Part shown: piece after piece, positions 40,495 to 49,407 of the stretch
Layout of the letters: the number at the start of each line of letters is the position of its first letter
Numbering within the stretch: the first letter of the stretch is position 1
Assembly (NCBI RefSeq): GCF_003633775.1
Contig: NZ_RBIN01000009.1
Span: 62,001 to 126,000 of the forward strand
From: Kushneria sinocarnis
GTDB lineage: Bacteria > Pseudomonadota > Gammaproteobacteria > Pseudomonadales > Halomonadaceae
DNA: 64,000 bases
Direction of reading: 5' to 3'
Program-made: the position numbers and the translations under genes
Notes under the pieces: model-generated
Told to the model about the DNA's origin: nothing
The model's input: the letters and a program-made list of their open reading frames with translations, nothing else
The model's database searches: none

Positions 40495-41376
40495 ATGGCT
40501 GAAATCACCGCGCTCAACATCTATCCCGTCAAGTCGCTCGGCGGTATCGCGCTTGAAACCGCCGAACTGACCGAAGAGGGGCTGGCCCTGGACCGCCGCT
40601 GGATGGTGACGACCGCCAGCGGTCGTTTCATTACCCAGCGCGAGCTGCCGATGATGGCCACCCTCGAGGTTCATTTCGACGCCTCTCATCTCATTCTCTG
40701 TGCGCCCGATCGCCGCCACCTGTTCGTGCCGCTGACCCGACCGACGGGGCCGGCCGAGCCGCTCAGGATCTTTCGCGATCATTGTGCCGGCGTCGACGAG
40801 GGTGAAGAGGCCGCGGCCTGGCTGACCGGCGTGCTGGGCTGCTGGCATGGCGAATCACTGCGACTCAAGCGGGTACCATCCGACAATCATCGGCTGGTCG
40901 ATCCGCAGCGGCTGGGATCGCTGGAAGCCAGAACCGGGTTTGCCGACGGGTTTCCGCTGCTGGTGACCACCACCGCTTCGCTCGAGGATCTCAACCGGCG
41001 CCTGGCGGCCGGTGAGCATCGGCCGGTGCCGATGGCGCGCTTTCGCCCCAATATCGTGCTCGGCGGCACGCGACCCTTTGCCGAACACTATCACCAGCAT
41101 CTGGTGGGCAGCGGTGTCACGCTCTGGCTCTGCAAGCCCTGCCAGCGCTGCCGGGTGACCACCGTGGATCAGTGCAGCGGTGATATCGTCGAGGCGGGCG
41201 AGCCCCTGGATACCCTGCTGGGCTATCACCACACCGATCGTGCCGGGGCCTTCTTCGGCGAGAATGCCGTGGTACTCGAGGGCAGCGGATGTCAGCTGAG
41301 GGTCGGGGATCGAATCGAGCTGACCGCTCCCCGCGAGAGCGGGGTGGGGCTCGACACCTGTGCCACTTCCGGCTGA
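40495..41376 (+). CDS. MOSC-domain protein with N-terminal beta-barrel domain (YcbX-like)
   Basis: The 293-residue protein starts EITALNIYPVKSLGGIAL, the MOSC N-terminal beta-barrel signature. The MOSC core has RFRPNIVLGG and the molybdenum-cofactor cysteine in KPCQRCRVTTVDQ. E. coli YcbX has a C-terminal 2Fe-2S ferredoxin that is absent here, so this is the short form. Such proteins transfer or use a sulfurated molybdenum cofactor, for example in reducing N-hydroxylated compounds. No partner reductase is nearby. Confidence 0.87.
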   Translation: MAEITALNIYPVKSLGGIALETAELTEEGLALDRRWMVTTASGRFITQRELPMMATLEVHFDASHLILCAPDRRHLFVPLTRPTGPAEPLRIFRDHCAGVDEGEEAAAWLTGVLGCWHGESLRLKRVPSDNHRLVDPQRLGSLEARTGFADGFPLLVTTTASLEDLNRRLAAGEHRPVPMARFRPNIVLGGTRPFAEHYHQHLVGSGVTLWLCKPCQRCRVTTVDQCSGDIVEAGEPLDTLLGYHHTDRAGAFFGENAVVLEGSGCQLRVGDRIELTAPRESGVGLDTCATSG

Positions 41377-41527
41377 TCAATTCCTCGCAGCGGCTTTCGG
41401 CTCTGGTATGCTGGGCCGGTTTTGGCAGACCCCGCGGGCGGCGGTGGCTGCTCCGTGAGGGCGGGGGCGGCCCGGTGTCGTGGTCCTGCGGGTGTCGATG
41501 AGCGAATCGGAACCGTCGGTGACAACG

Positions 41528-42724
41528 ATGATGACAGGCAGGACATTTCGACTGGTAGTAGGTGTGAGCGTGAGCCTGGGCGTGCTGGTCAGCCAGCCCG
41601 TGCTGGCGGACAAGAGTGCGGCGCTCAAGCGGGCGGAGGCGGCCGCCTCCCAGGTGGATCTCTCCGATTCGCTGCACAACAGCTCCGATCGTCAGAGCCG
41701 CAGTCTCTTTCTGGGAGACAAGCCGCTGACCCACGAGTTCGAGATCAGCAAGCAGGGGCGCTATCGCATCGAGGCCGGTGGATTTCCCGGCGCCTCCGGT
41801 GCCTACGAGGTACACGGCGTGCTGAAGAATGCCGATGGCGTGGCGCTCGAACAGGCCGACGGCAACGAGCGGACCAACGGCATCGCCATGACCGAGACGC
41901 TCGCGCCGGGGCAGTATACGGTCACCATCTCCGGACGCAGCCGGGGCCCCGCCCGGGACGGCCATCAGAGTGTCACGGTACGGGTGGTCAATCTCGACAA
42001 CCAGCAGGGACTCGGGGATCAGAATCGGGTCGAGCGGCTGGCACCGGCCGGGGCAGTGGCGGCAGCGGATCGCGACGGTCAGGATGGTCAGCCGCCGCGA
42101 CTGGCGCCGCAGGCGACCAGCGCCGGGATCGGTGCTTCGCAGCGCAGTGCCAGCCAGGTCACCTCTCCCAGTCCGCTGCCGGCATCGCCGGGGCCGAGTG
42201 GCGAAGCACTGGAGCGCACGGTCGCCGGCAGTGCTGACCGGACCTCGGCCGGCACTTCGACCACCGGCAGCCAGCCCCCGGCCATTGCTTCATCGGAGCA
42301 TGCCGGTCAGCCGACGCAGGCCTCCGACGCTGCATCAGGTGGTACGACACCGCCGCCATCGTCCTCCTCGAGTGAAGCCTCTTCCGGTCAGGACAACGTA
42401 ACGCCCATGCAGCAACGGGTGCTGCGGGATCTCTCGATTCGCGAGAAGGGCGAGGTGCTGAAATTCGAAGTCATGCAGCCCGGTACCGTGGTGGTGGAGA
42501 GCTCCTCCTTCGGTGCCAACCAGGGCAGCTACCGGCTCTCTGCCGAAGTGGTCAATGCCGATGGCGATGTGGTGGCCAGTGACAGCGGTCAGGGGCTGGA
42601 TGGCGATTTCCATATCCGTGAGCAGCTCCAGCCCGGGGTTTACTCGATCCGCGTCAACGGCCAGAAATACGGCTCGGCCCGTTCCGGCAACGACAGCTAC
42701 ACGCTGCGCGTCGAGCAGAAGTAG
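41528..42724 (+). CDS. Secreted protein with two repeated PPC-like beta domains
   Basis: The 398-residue precursor has a signal peptide ending near VLADK (about residue 27). Two similar ~95-residue beta domains (about 58-155 and 297-396) are joined by a Ser/Pro/Ala/Gly/Thr-rich linker. The domains share a plan: F-E-[IV] near the start, then YRxxAxxVxNADGxxx, then LxPGxYxxxxxGxxxG. This resembles bacterial pre-peptidase C-terminal domains. No catalytic domain is present. The exact start is uncertain: ATG 41528, 41531 or 41498. Function is unknown, possibly a periplasmic or surface binding protein. Confidence 0.75.
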   Translation: MMTGRTFRLVVGVSVSLGVLVSQPVLADKSAALKRAEAAASQVDLSDSLHNSSDRQSRSLFLGDKPLTHEFEISKQGRYRIEAGGFPGASGAYEVHGVLKNADGVALEQADGNERTNGIAMTETLAPGQYTVTISGRSRGPARDGHQSVTVRVVNLDNQQGLGDQNRVERLAPAGAVAAADRDGQDGQPPRLAPQATSAGIGASQRSASQVTSPSPLPASPGPSGEALERTVAGSADRTSAGTSTTGSQPPAIASSEHAGQPTQASDAASGGTTPPPSSSSSEASSGQDNVTPMQQRVLRDLSIREKGEVLKFEVMQPGTVVVESSSFGANQGSYRLSAEVVNADGDVVASDSGQGLDGDFHIREQLQPGVYSIRVNGQKYGSARSGNDSYTLRVEQK

Positions 42725-42731
42725 CGCTCCG

Positions 42732-42762
42732 GCAGCCGCCGTGACGTGAACACGGCGGCTGC
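42732..42762 (+). terminator. 12-bp hairpin overlapping the pyrD promoter
   Basis: GCAGCCGCCGTG / CACGGCGGCTGC is a perfect 12-bp stem with a 7-nt loop, 7 nt after the upstream stop. It lacks a T tract. Its arms cover the -35 box and spacer of the pyrD promoter, so termination and initiation signals overlap. Confidence 0.6.
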
Positions 42763-42769
42763 GTATACT
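42741..42769 (+). promoter_or_regulatory. pyrD promoter
   Basis: GTGACG (42741-42746), 17 bp and TATACT (42764-42769) form a sigma70-like promoter 28 nt before the pyrD ATG. Confidence 0.5.
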
Positions 42770-42797
42770 GCCGCCTTTCCACTGTCGAGATCCCCTG

Positions 42798-43805
42798 ATG
42801 TATTCGCCTGCTCGAGCCCTGCTGTTCCGCCTCGACCCCGAAACCGCCCATGGCGTGACCCTGACGGCGCTGGATCTGGCGCATCGCTGGCGGCTGAGCC
42901 GGGCGCTGGGCGGTGAAGCGTTCGAATCGCCGGTGACCCTGATGGGGTTGCGTTTTCCCAATCGGGTCGGTCTGGCAGCGGGGCTGGACAAGGATGGTGC
43001 GCATGTCGATGCGCTGGGGGCACTGGGCTTCGGGTTTCTCGAGGTCGGCACGGTGACGCCCAGGGCCCAGCCCGGCAATCCGCGGCCCCGGCTGTTCCGG
43101 CTGCCGGAATATCAGGCGATCATCAATCGCATGGGGTTCAACAACAGCGGCGTCGAGCCGCTGGTCGAGCATGTCCGGCAGCGCCATTTCAATGGCGTAC
43201 TGGGCATCAACATCGGCAAGAACCTGACCACCGAGGTGGCCGATGCCGCCGCGGACTATCTGAGCTGCCTGGAGGCGGTGCACGCCCATGCCGACTATGT
43301 CACCGTCAATATTTCCTCGCCCAATACGCCGGGTCTGCGTGAGCTGCAGTTCGGCGATCATCTGCAGCAGCTGTTGACCACGCTGACGGAAGCGGCGATG
43401 CGCCTCGATGTCCAGAACGGCAGGCACGTGCCGCTGGCGGTCAAGATCGCGCCCGACATGAGCGATGAGGAACTCGAGCTGGTAGCGCACTGCCTGGCCG
43501 AAAGCGGCGTGGAAGCCGTGATTGCCACCAATACCACGATATCCCGCACGGCCGTGGCTGGTTCCCGCCTCGGCAAGGAGAGCGGCGGGCTTTCCGGCGC
43601 ACCGGTGCGGGAGGCGTCGACCCGGATGATTGCAGCGCTGCGCGAGCGTTTGCCCGGGGTGGTCATCATCGGTGTCGGCGGCATTCTGGAAGCCGAGCAC
43701 GCGCGGGAGAAGCGTGCTGCCGGAGCGGATCTGGTCCAGCTGTATACGGGGCTGATCTACCGGGGCCCGGCGCTGGTCGGCGAGTGTGCGCGGGCGCTTG
43801 CCTGA
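42798..43805 (+). CDS. pyrD: Dihydroorotate dehydrogenase (quinone), class 2
   Basis: PyrD oxidises dihydroorotate to orotate, passing electrons to quinone. The 335-residue FMN enzyme has the membrane-associating N-terminal helices ([18 protein letters not shown]) and [10 protein letters not shown]. It also has NRMGFNNSG, the catalytic-serine region [14 protein letters not shown], and the FMN-phosphate motif GVGGI near the C-terminus. Length equals the E. coli enzyme. It precedes rmf and rlmL as in Pseudomonas. Confidence 0.97.
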   Translation: MYSPARALLFRLDPETAHGVTLTALDLAHRWRLSRALGGEAFESPVTLMGLRFPNRVGLAAGLDKDGAHVDALGALGFGFLEVGTVTPRAQPGNPRPRLFRLPEYQAIINRMGFNNSGVEPLVEHVRQRHFNGVLGINIGKNLTTEVADAAADYLSCLEAVHAHADYVTVNISSPNTPGLRELQFGDHLQQLLTTLTEAAMRLDVQNGRHVPLAVKIAPDMSDEELELVAHCLAESGVEAVIATNTTISRTAVAGSRLGKESGGLSGAPVREASTRMIAALRERLPGVVIIGVGGILEAEHAREKRAAGADLVQLYTGLIYRGPALVGECARALA

Positions 43806-43851
43806 GCGGCACCAGGGTATCCTGAGCGGGCAATCGCAGGGTCGGAACGTT

Positions 43852-43877
43852 AAAAAGGCCCGAGCAGCTCGAGCCTT
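43852..43877 (-). terminator. rmf terminator
   Basis: On the minus strand AAGGC-x-CGAG / CTCG-x-GCCTT folds with one mismatch and is followed by T5. It lies about 100 nt after the rmf stop. Confidence 0.65.
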
Positions 43878-43979
43878 CCATGGATCGAATGCTTCATCGC
43901 CTGCAACCCGCTGCCCCGTGCCCCGTGGTGACGGGAGAAGGCAGGGGCGATTCAGTCGCCCGGCGAGTGCCGGAGAGCT

Positions 43980-44186
43980 CTAGAGCACGCGTGGATTCTT
44001 GTGAATACCGGCGATGCCGGTCATGCCGGACCAGTTATCCTCGCGGCCTTCACGCCAGCCGCTCATCCAGTATTCACGCAGGTCGATGTCCTGACTGGGA
44101 CACTGGTCCCGGGAGCGTCCGGAAACGCCGGCCTTGTAACCATGGATGTAAGCTTTTTGTGAACGGTTTCGTTTCTGTCGCTTCAT
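43980..44186 (-). CDS. rmf: Ribosome modulation factor
   Basis: RMF dimerises 70S ribosomes into inactive 100S particles in stationary phase. The 68-residue basic protein starts MKRQKRNRSQKAYIHGYKAGVSGRS and has CPSQDIDLREYWMSGWREGRED, closely matching the family; its C-terminal tail is longer than the E. coli protein of 55. The ATG has AGAGG 7 nt upstream. The location between pyrD and rlmL is conserved. Confidence 0.95.
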   Translation of the reverse strand: MKRQKRNRSQKAYIHGYKAGVSGRSRDQCPSQDIDLREYWMSGWREGREDNWSGMTGIAGIHKNPRVL

Positions 44187-44292
44187 CGGCTTACCTCTTG
44201 CACGAGGGATTTATGCACCCGCCCGGCCAGTCGGGCGAGCATCGATGATTCCGCGGATGACAACAGCACGTGCCTTGTGTAGCTACACTGTC

Positions 44293-44321
44293 ATCATCAG
44301 TCAGCACTTCCCGGGTGTCGA
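44293..44321 (-). promoter_or_regulatory. Putative rmf promoter
   Basis: On the minus strand TCGACA (44316-44321) and GATGAT (44293-44298) are 17 bp apart, giving a ~100-nt leader. A 12-bp perfect palindrome GTGTAGCTACAC (44277-44288) lies around the expected start of transcription and may be an operator. Confidence 0.4.
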
Positions 44322-44408
44322 AAATTCTTTTCTTCTAAGCATGTGCACTTCTTAAACCTTTCAGCAATATGACAGCCTCACTCTCTCTGCCACCATGATT
44401 CGAATTCG

Positions 44409-46670
44409 ATGAGCGCCACTGACTTGCAATCCGATAATTCCCTGATGATGGACTTCATGGCGACCTGCCCGTGGGGCGTGGAAGGCCTGCTGGTCGAGGA
44501 GCTGACTGCGCTGGGGGCCAGCGTGACGCAGACTTCCAGTGCCCGGGTGATGGGCCGGGCCGACAGCGCGACGCTCTATCGGCTCTGTCTGTGGTCGCGG
44601 CTGGCCAATCGCATCGTGCGGCTGCTGGCCCGGGTGGAAGGGGTGCCGGATGGTGCTGCGATCACCCGGGCTGCGGCGGGGCTTGCCTGGCAGGAGGAGA
44701 TCGCCGAAACGGCGACGATCCGCGTCGATTTTCATGGCACCAGTGAGCACATTCGTCATACCCGCTTCGGTGCCCAGTGCGTCAAGGACGGGGTGGTCGA
44801 GGCAGTGATGGCGGCAGGGCGCTCTCGTCCGGTGGTGGAGCCGAAAGCCGCGGACCTGAGCATTCATGCGCACTTTCATCATCAGACCCTGACCCTGGGG
44901 ATCGATCTCAGCGGTGAGAGCCTGCATCTGCGGGGTTACCGGCGCGAAGGCGGGGGAGCCCCGCTCAAGGAGAACCTGGCGGCAGCGCTGCTGATGCGAG
45001 CCGGCTGGCCCGAGCGCGCCGAACGCGGTGAGCCGCTGCTGGATCCGATGTGCGGCTCGGGCACGCTGGTGATCGAGGCGGCCATGATGGCCTGTGATAT
45101 CGCGCCCAATCTCGCCCGGCGCCGCTTCGGCTTTCACGGCTGGGCACTGCATGATGCAGCGCTCTGGGAGCAGGTTCGCAGCGAGGCCGAGGCGCGCGCT
45201 GCCCGGGGGCGGCAGCATCCACCCTGCCTGCTGCAGGGGCGGGATCGGGATCGACGGGCAATCCGGGCGGCCCGCAACAATGCCGAGCGGGCCGGACTGA
45301 CCGAACAGCTCGAGTTCGTGCTCGCGGAAGCCGAAACGCTGACGCAGCCGCATGCCATGCGCGACATGGCGCATGGGCTGATCATTACCAATCCGCCCTA
45401 TGGCGAGCGGCTCGGGGAGCTGCCCGGGCTGGTGGTGCTTTATCAGAAGCTGGGCAGCGCGCTGCGCCAGCACTTTCCGGGCTGGTCGCTGGCGTTGTTT
45501 ACCGGTAACCCCGAGCTGGGTCACCGCCTCGGCCTGCGCGCGCACCGCCAGTACGCGCTGAAGAACGGGCAGCTCGACTGCAAGCTGCTGCTGATCGAGA
45601 TCCACCCCCGGCAGGATGCGTCAGGCGCTGCGCCTGATGCCGAGGAGCGCGCAGGGGAAGCGGGCGGCAGCGAGCCGCAGGCCGTGTCGTCGGAGAGTGC
45701 GCCGGCGCGGCACTCCGAGGGGGCACGGATGTTTGCCAACCGGCTGCGCAAGAACCGCAAGCGTCTGGCGAAATGGCTTCGGCGCAGCGGCGAGCAGTGC
45801 TACCGGCTCTATGATGCCGACATGCCGGAATATGCGCTGGCGATCGACTGCTATGCCGACCGGGTGCATGTACAGGAGTACGTGCCACCGCGTTCGGTTG
45901 ACCCGCAGCAGGCCGAAAAGCGGCTGATGGAAGCGCTGGGCGTCCTGCCCGAGGTGCTGGAGGTCGACCCGGAAGCGGTATATCTCAAGCGGCGCCAGCG
46001 TCAGAGCGGGCGCTCCCAGTATGAGCGCCAGGCCGATTCGGGGCAGCGGCTGGAGGTGATGGAGTCACCGATCCGGGCGCTGGTCAATCTGCGCGACTAT
46101 CTCGATACCGGGCTGTTTCTCGACCACCGGCCGGTGCGCCGCTGGCTGGGGGCGCATGCCAGCCGGCAGCGCTTTCTCAACCTGTTCTGCTATACCGCCA
46201 CGGCTACCGTTCATGCGGCGCTGGGCGGGGCACACTCGAGCGTCAGCGTTGATCTCTCCAATACCTATCTCGACTGGGCGCGGGAGAACTTCCGCCTCAA
46301 CGGGCTGGATGAAAAGCGCCATCAGCTGGTACGCGCCGACTGCCTGCAGTGGCTGGAGCGCGCCCGCGACAGTTTCGATCTGATCTTTCTCGACCCGCCG
46401 ACCTTTTCCAACTCGAAGAAGATGGAGGAGGCGCTGGATGTGCAGCGCGATCATGTCCGGCTGGTGGAGCTGGCCATGGCCCGGCTGGCCCCGGGCGGCA
46501 CGCTGCTGTTCTCCAACAATCAGCGCCGCTTCCGCCTCGATGACGCACTGCGCGAGCGCTTTGATGTCGATGAGCGCTCGAAGGCCATGCTGGACCCGGA
46601 TTTCGAGCGACGTCCGGGCATTCACCATGTCTTCGTGATCCGGCATCGGCATGAAGCTGCGGTGCAGTAG
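44409..46670 (+). CDS. rlmL: Bifunctional 23S rRNA methyltransferase RlmL/RlmK
   Basis: The 753-residue fusion makes m2G2445 and m7G2069 in 23S rRNA. It has a THUMP domain (about 60-170) and the RlmL methyltransferase with DPMCGSGTL (near 213) and TNPPYGERLG (near 328). A ~50-residue acidic/Ser linker precedes the RlmK methyltransferase with NLFCYTATATVHA and DPPTFSNSKKM (near 663). It is slightly longer than E. coli RlmKL (702), mainly because of the linker. An in-frame ATG at 44448-44459 is an alternative start. Confidence 0.95.
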   Translation: MSATDLQSDNSLMMDFMATCPWGVEGLLVEELTALGASVTQTSSARVMGRADSATLYRLCLWSRLANRIVRLLARVEGVPDGAAITRAAAGLAWQEEIAETATIRVDFHGTSEHIRHTRFGAQCVKDGVVEAVMAAGRSRPVVEPKAADLSIHAHFHHQTLTLGIDLSGESLHLRGYRREGGGAPLKENLAAALLMRAGWPERAERGEPLLDPMCGSGTLVIEAAMMACDIAPNLARRRFGFHGWALHDAALWEQVRSEAEARAARGRQHPPCLLQGRDRDRRAIRAARNNAERAGLTEQLEFVLAEAETLTQPHAMRDMAHGLIITNPPYGERLGELPGLVVLYQKLGSALRQHFPGWSLALFTGNPELGHRLGLRAHRQYALKNGQLDCKLLLIEIHPRQDASGAAPDAEERAGEAGGSEPQAVSSESAPARHSEGARMFANRLRKNRKRLAKWLRRSGEQCYRLYDADMPEYALAIDCYADRVHVQEYVPPRSVDPQQAEKRLMEALGVLPEVLEVDPEAVYLKRRQRQSGRSQYERQADSGQRLEVMESPIRALVNLRDYLDTGLFLDHRPVRRWLGAHASRQRFLNLFCYTATATVHAALGGAHSSVSVDLSNTYLDWARENFRLNGLDEKRHQLVRADCLQWLERARDSFDLIFLDPPTFSNSKKMEEALDVQRDHVRLVELAMARLAPGGTLLFSNNQRRFRLDDALRERFDVDERSKAMLDPDFERRPGIHHVFVIRHRHEAAVQ

Positions 46671-46730
46671 CAGCAGGGGGCCTCCGGCGTGTGCGTGCTC
46701 CGGCACTGTCCGGCGCCGGTTGCCGGTCTT

Positions 46731-47015
46731 TCAGCCCGGATCGAGACGGTGCAGCTGGGCGAGCGCATCGCGGGCTTCCGGGGTGTCGTCATCCTCGCTG
46801 GTCAGGACCCGCTGGAAGCCGCGCGAGGTCTGGATGTGATCGATGCTGTCGACCCAGGTCATGGCCTGTTCGAAACTCTCGGCCAGAGCGTGGCGCAGGC
46901 CGCCGTAGCCCGTGCCGATCTGGCCCCAGGCGCGACTGAGGATCCAGTCACCGAGCATGTCGCGGTGAACGTGTATCAGCACATAGTCGTGGCCGCTTTC
47001 CCAGCGAATGATCAC
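46731..47015 (-). CDS. Small stand-alone WGR-domain protein
   Basis: The 94-residue protein consists of one WGR-like domain: YVLIHVHRDMLGDWILSRAWGQIGTGYGG. The usual eukaryotic-like order W-G-R is W-G-Q here. An SFEQAMTWVDSI helix and RGFQRV follow. WGR domains bind nucleic-acid ends in PARP enzymes; stand-alone bacterial versions are uncharacterised. The start is GTG 47015 with GGAG 6 nt upstream. It sits between rlmL and pdxB, convergent with the former. Confidence 0.78.
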   Translation of the reverse strand: MIIRWESGHDYVLIHVHRDMLGDWILSRAWGQIGTGYGGLRHALAESFEQAMTWVDSIDHIQTSRGFQRVLTSEDDDTPEARDALAQLHRLDPG

Positions 47016-47170
47016 TCGTCACTCCACACTGATGAGAGAATACTGCAAGGCATGCTGCCCCCGGGTACAGCTGCCTGATTGTAAAGGCCGCAGTGAAGGG
47101 AACAAAGCCGATCGGCATGGCGACGCAGGGTCGGGTGCCGGTCATGTCGGAATCCGGAAAGGGGATCATG

Positions 47171-48328
47171 ATGCGTATTGTGGCGGATGAAAACATCCCG
47201 CTGATCGATGAGTTCTTCGGTGACCACGGTGAAGTGATTCGCCTGCCGGGCCGGAGCATGACGCGCGACCAGCTGCTTGATGCCGATGTGCTGCTGGTGC
47301 GTTCGGTAACCCGGGTGGATGCCACACTGCTGGCTGGCACCCGGGTGAAATTCGTGGGCACGGCGACCATCGGGGTCGATCACGTCGATGTCGACTGGCT
47401 GCACGAGCAGGGCATCGGCTTTGCCAGTGCGCCGGGCAGCAATGCCGAGTCGGTGGTTGATTACGTGCTTTCCGGGCTGCTTTTGATGAGCGAGCAGGAT
47501 GGCGAGGCCCTGACCGGACGTACCGTGGGCATCGTGGGCGCCGGCAATGTCGGCAGCCGACTGCAGGCCCGGCTCGAAGCGCTGGATATTCCCTGTCTGA
47601 TCTGCGATCCACCGCGGGCCGATGCCGAGGAGCGCGAGGATTTCGTCGATCTCGATACCCTGATCGAGCGCACCGATGTGCTCTGTCTGCATACCCCGCT
47701 GGTGCGCGATGGCGCGCATCCCACTCACCATCTGCTCGATGAGCGGCGGATCGCGGCACTGCGTTCCGGCCAGATCCTGATCAGTGCCGGGCGGGGGGAG
47801 TGCGTCGATACCGGCGCGCTGTGCCGGCGTCTGGAGGCACACCGCGACCTGCGCGTGATTCTGGATGTGTGGGAGGGCGAGCCCACCATCGACGAGGCCC
47901 TCTATCGGCTGGTGGATATTGCCACCCCGCATGTGGCCGGCTACAGCGTGGATGGCAAGATGGCCGGCACCGACATGATTCATCAGGCCATGAGCCGGCA
48001 TTTCGGACTGCCGGTACGCAAGCGGCTCGGACAGCTCAAGCCGGAGTCATGGCTGCGCCGGATTACCCTGACCGGCTGGGCGCCACCGCTGGAGGCACTG
48101 ATGCTGTGCGCCCGCGCCTGCTATGACATTCGCCGCGACGCCATGCTGCTGGAGCGTTACCGCCGCCACTATGGCATGGCGGAGGGCTTTGATCGCATGC
48201 GCCGGGAGTATCCGCTGCGACGCGAGTTCTCCACCCTGCGGGTGAGTCTCAAGCACAACGCCGGCGAGCTGCGCGACATCATCGTCAGCGCCGGCTTTTC
48301 GCTGCGTCTGGCAGGCAAGCAGGGCTGA
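47171..48328 (+). CDS. pdxB: Erythronate-4-phosphate dehydrogenase
   Basis: PdxB is the second step of DXP-dependent pyridoxal phosphate synthesis. The 385-residue D-2-hydroxyacid dehydrogenase starts MRIVADENIPLIDEFF. It has VGTATIGVDHVD, the NAD motif GIVGAGNVGSRL, and the catalytic Arg and His in SAGRGECVDTG and TPHVAGYSVDGK. The PdxB-specific C-terminal dimerisation domain is present. The ATG at 47171 is spaced 6 nt from AAGGGG; the preceding ATG at 47168 is too close. Confidence 0.95.
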   Translation: MRIVADENIPLIDEFFGDHGEVIRLPGRSMTRDQLLDADVLLVRSVTRVDATLLAGTRVKFVGTATIGVDHVDVDWLHEQGIGFASAPGSNAESVVDYVLSGLLLMSEQDGEALTGRTVGIVGAGNVGSRLQARLEALDIPCLICDPPRADAEEREDFVDLDTLIERTDVLCLHTPLVRDGAHPTHHLLDERRIAALRSGQILISAGRGECVDTGALCRRLEAHRDLRVILDVWEGEPTIDEALYRLVDIATPHVAGYSVDGKMAGTDMIHQAMSRHFGLPVRKRLGQLKPESWLRRITLTGWAPPLEALMLCARACYDIRRDAMLLERYRRHYGMAEGFDRMRREYPLRREFSTLRVSLKHNAGELRDIIVSAGFSLRLAGKQG

Positions 48329-48344
48329 CTGCCTGGCGTGCATG

Positions 48345-48369
48345 AAAAGGCCCGCCACGAAAGCGGGCC
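48345..48369 (-). terminator. htpX terminator
   Basis: GGCCCGC / GCGGGCC with a 7-nt loop is followed on the minus strand by TTTT. It lies 22 nt beyond the htpX stop, between convergent pdxB and htpX. Confidence 0.8.
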
Positions 48370-48390
48370 GGAAGCGCGGATAGTGCCGGC

Positions 48391-49296
48391 TTACTGGCGG
48401 TAGGCCGCTTCCTTGAGGGCCCGGATGCGATCATCCAGCGGCGGATGACTGGCAAACAGCTTCTCCATGAACTGCCGGGTCTGGCCGGTGGTGATCGCGA
48501 ACGCGGTCATCGAGCCCGGCATTTCGTCCTGCATGTCCTTCTGCGCCTTGAGACGGTTCAGGGCATTGATCATGGCACCACTGCCGGCCAGCCGGGCGCC
48601 GGCCGCGTCGGCACGATATTCGCGCCAGCGCGAGAACCAGGCGACGATCACCGAGGCGGCGATGCCGAAGACCATCTCGAACGCGAACACCACGGCGATG
48701 TAACCGAAGAAGCCCAGGCCGCCGCCTTCCTCGTCACTGCGCAGGAAGTTGTCGAGAACCATGGCGGCAATGCGGGCGAAGAACATCACAAAGGCGTTCA
48801 CCACCCCCTGGATCAGCGCCAGGGTCACCATGTCGCCATTGGCCACGTGACCGATCTCGTGACCCAGCACGGCGCGCACTTCCTCGGGGCGCATCTGCTC
48901 GAGCAGCCCCTCGGAGACACACACCAGCGCGGCGTTCTTGTTCCAGCCGGTGGCAAAGGCATTGGCCTGACGGGCCGGAAAGACGCCCACTTCGGGCATG
49001 TCGATACCGGCATCGCGGGAGAGCTCACCCACGGTGCTGATCAGCCACTGTTCGGTCGAGTTGCCGGGCTGCTCGATGATGCGTGCCCGGGTACTCATTT
49101 TGGCCATCTTCTTGGACAGCAGCAGCGAGATCAGGGAACCCGCCATGCCGAAGATGAAACAGAAGATCAGCAGGCTGTTGAGGTTCAGGCCGCCGGCGCC
49201 ATCGAGATAGCTGTCCACGCCCAGAATGCGCAGGGTCACGCTGGCGACCAGCACAACGGCCAGGTTGGTGACCAGGAAAAGGACAATCCTCATCAT
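48391..49296 (-). CDS. htpX: Membrane zinc protease HtpX
   Basis: HtpX is an inner-membrane M48 metalloprotease that degrades damaged membrane proteins. The 301-residue protein has two N-terminal membrane helices and the zinc motif HEIGH with downstream Glu in EYRADAAGA. Two more hydrophobic segments lie between them. Length and ends match E. coli HtpX. Start MM: the ATG at 49296 or 49293 behind GGAG. A sigma32-like promoter is visible upstream. Confidence 0.96.
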   Translation of the reverse strand: MMRIVLFLVTNLAVVLVASVTLRILGVDSYLDGAGGLNLNSLLIFCFIFGMAGSLISLLLSKKMAKMSTRARIIEQPGNSTEQWLISTVGELSRDAGIDMPEVGVFPARQANAFATGWNKNAALVCVSEGLLEQMRPEEVRAVLGHEIGHVANGDMVTLALIQGVVNAFVMFFARIAAMVLDNFLRSDEEGGGLGFFGYIAVVFAFEMVFGIAASVIVAWFSRWREYRADAAGARLAGSGAMINALNRLKAQKDMQDEMPGSMTAFAITTGQTRQFMEKLFASHPPLDDRIRALKEAAYRQ

Positions 49297-49353
49297 GTGA
49301 TGGATCTCCGATAGGGCTTGGTAAGTCGCGATACGAGTCGCGTTTCACGCCTT

Positions 49354-49381
49354 AGATAAGTCCTGAGCCGTTTCGTTTCAA
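49354..49381 (-). promoter_or_regulatory. Putative heat-shock (sigma32-like) promoter of htpX
   Basis: On the minus strand TTGAAA (49376-49381), a 14-bp gap and ACTTATCT (49354-49361) resemble the sigma32 boxes CTTGAAA and CCCATNT. HtpX is heat-inducible in E. coli. A weaker sigma70 reading of the same sequence is possible. Confidence 0.4.
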
Positions 49382-49407
49382 TCATCCGTTAAGGATGGTT
49401 TAGGGGA

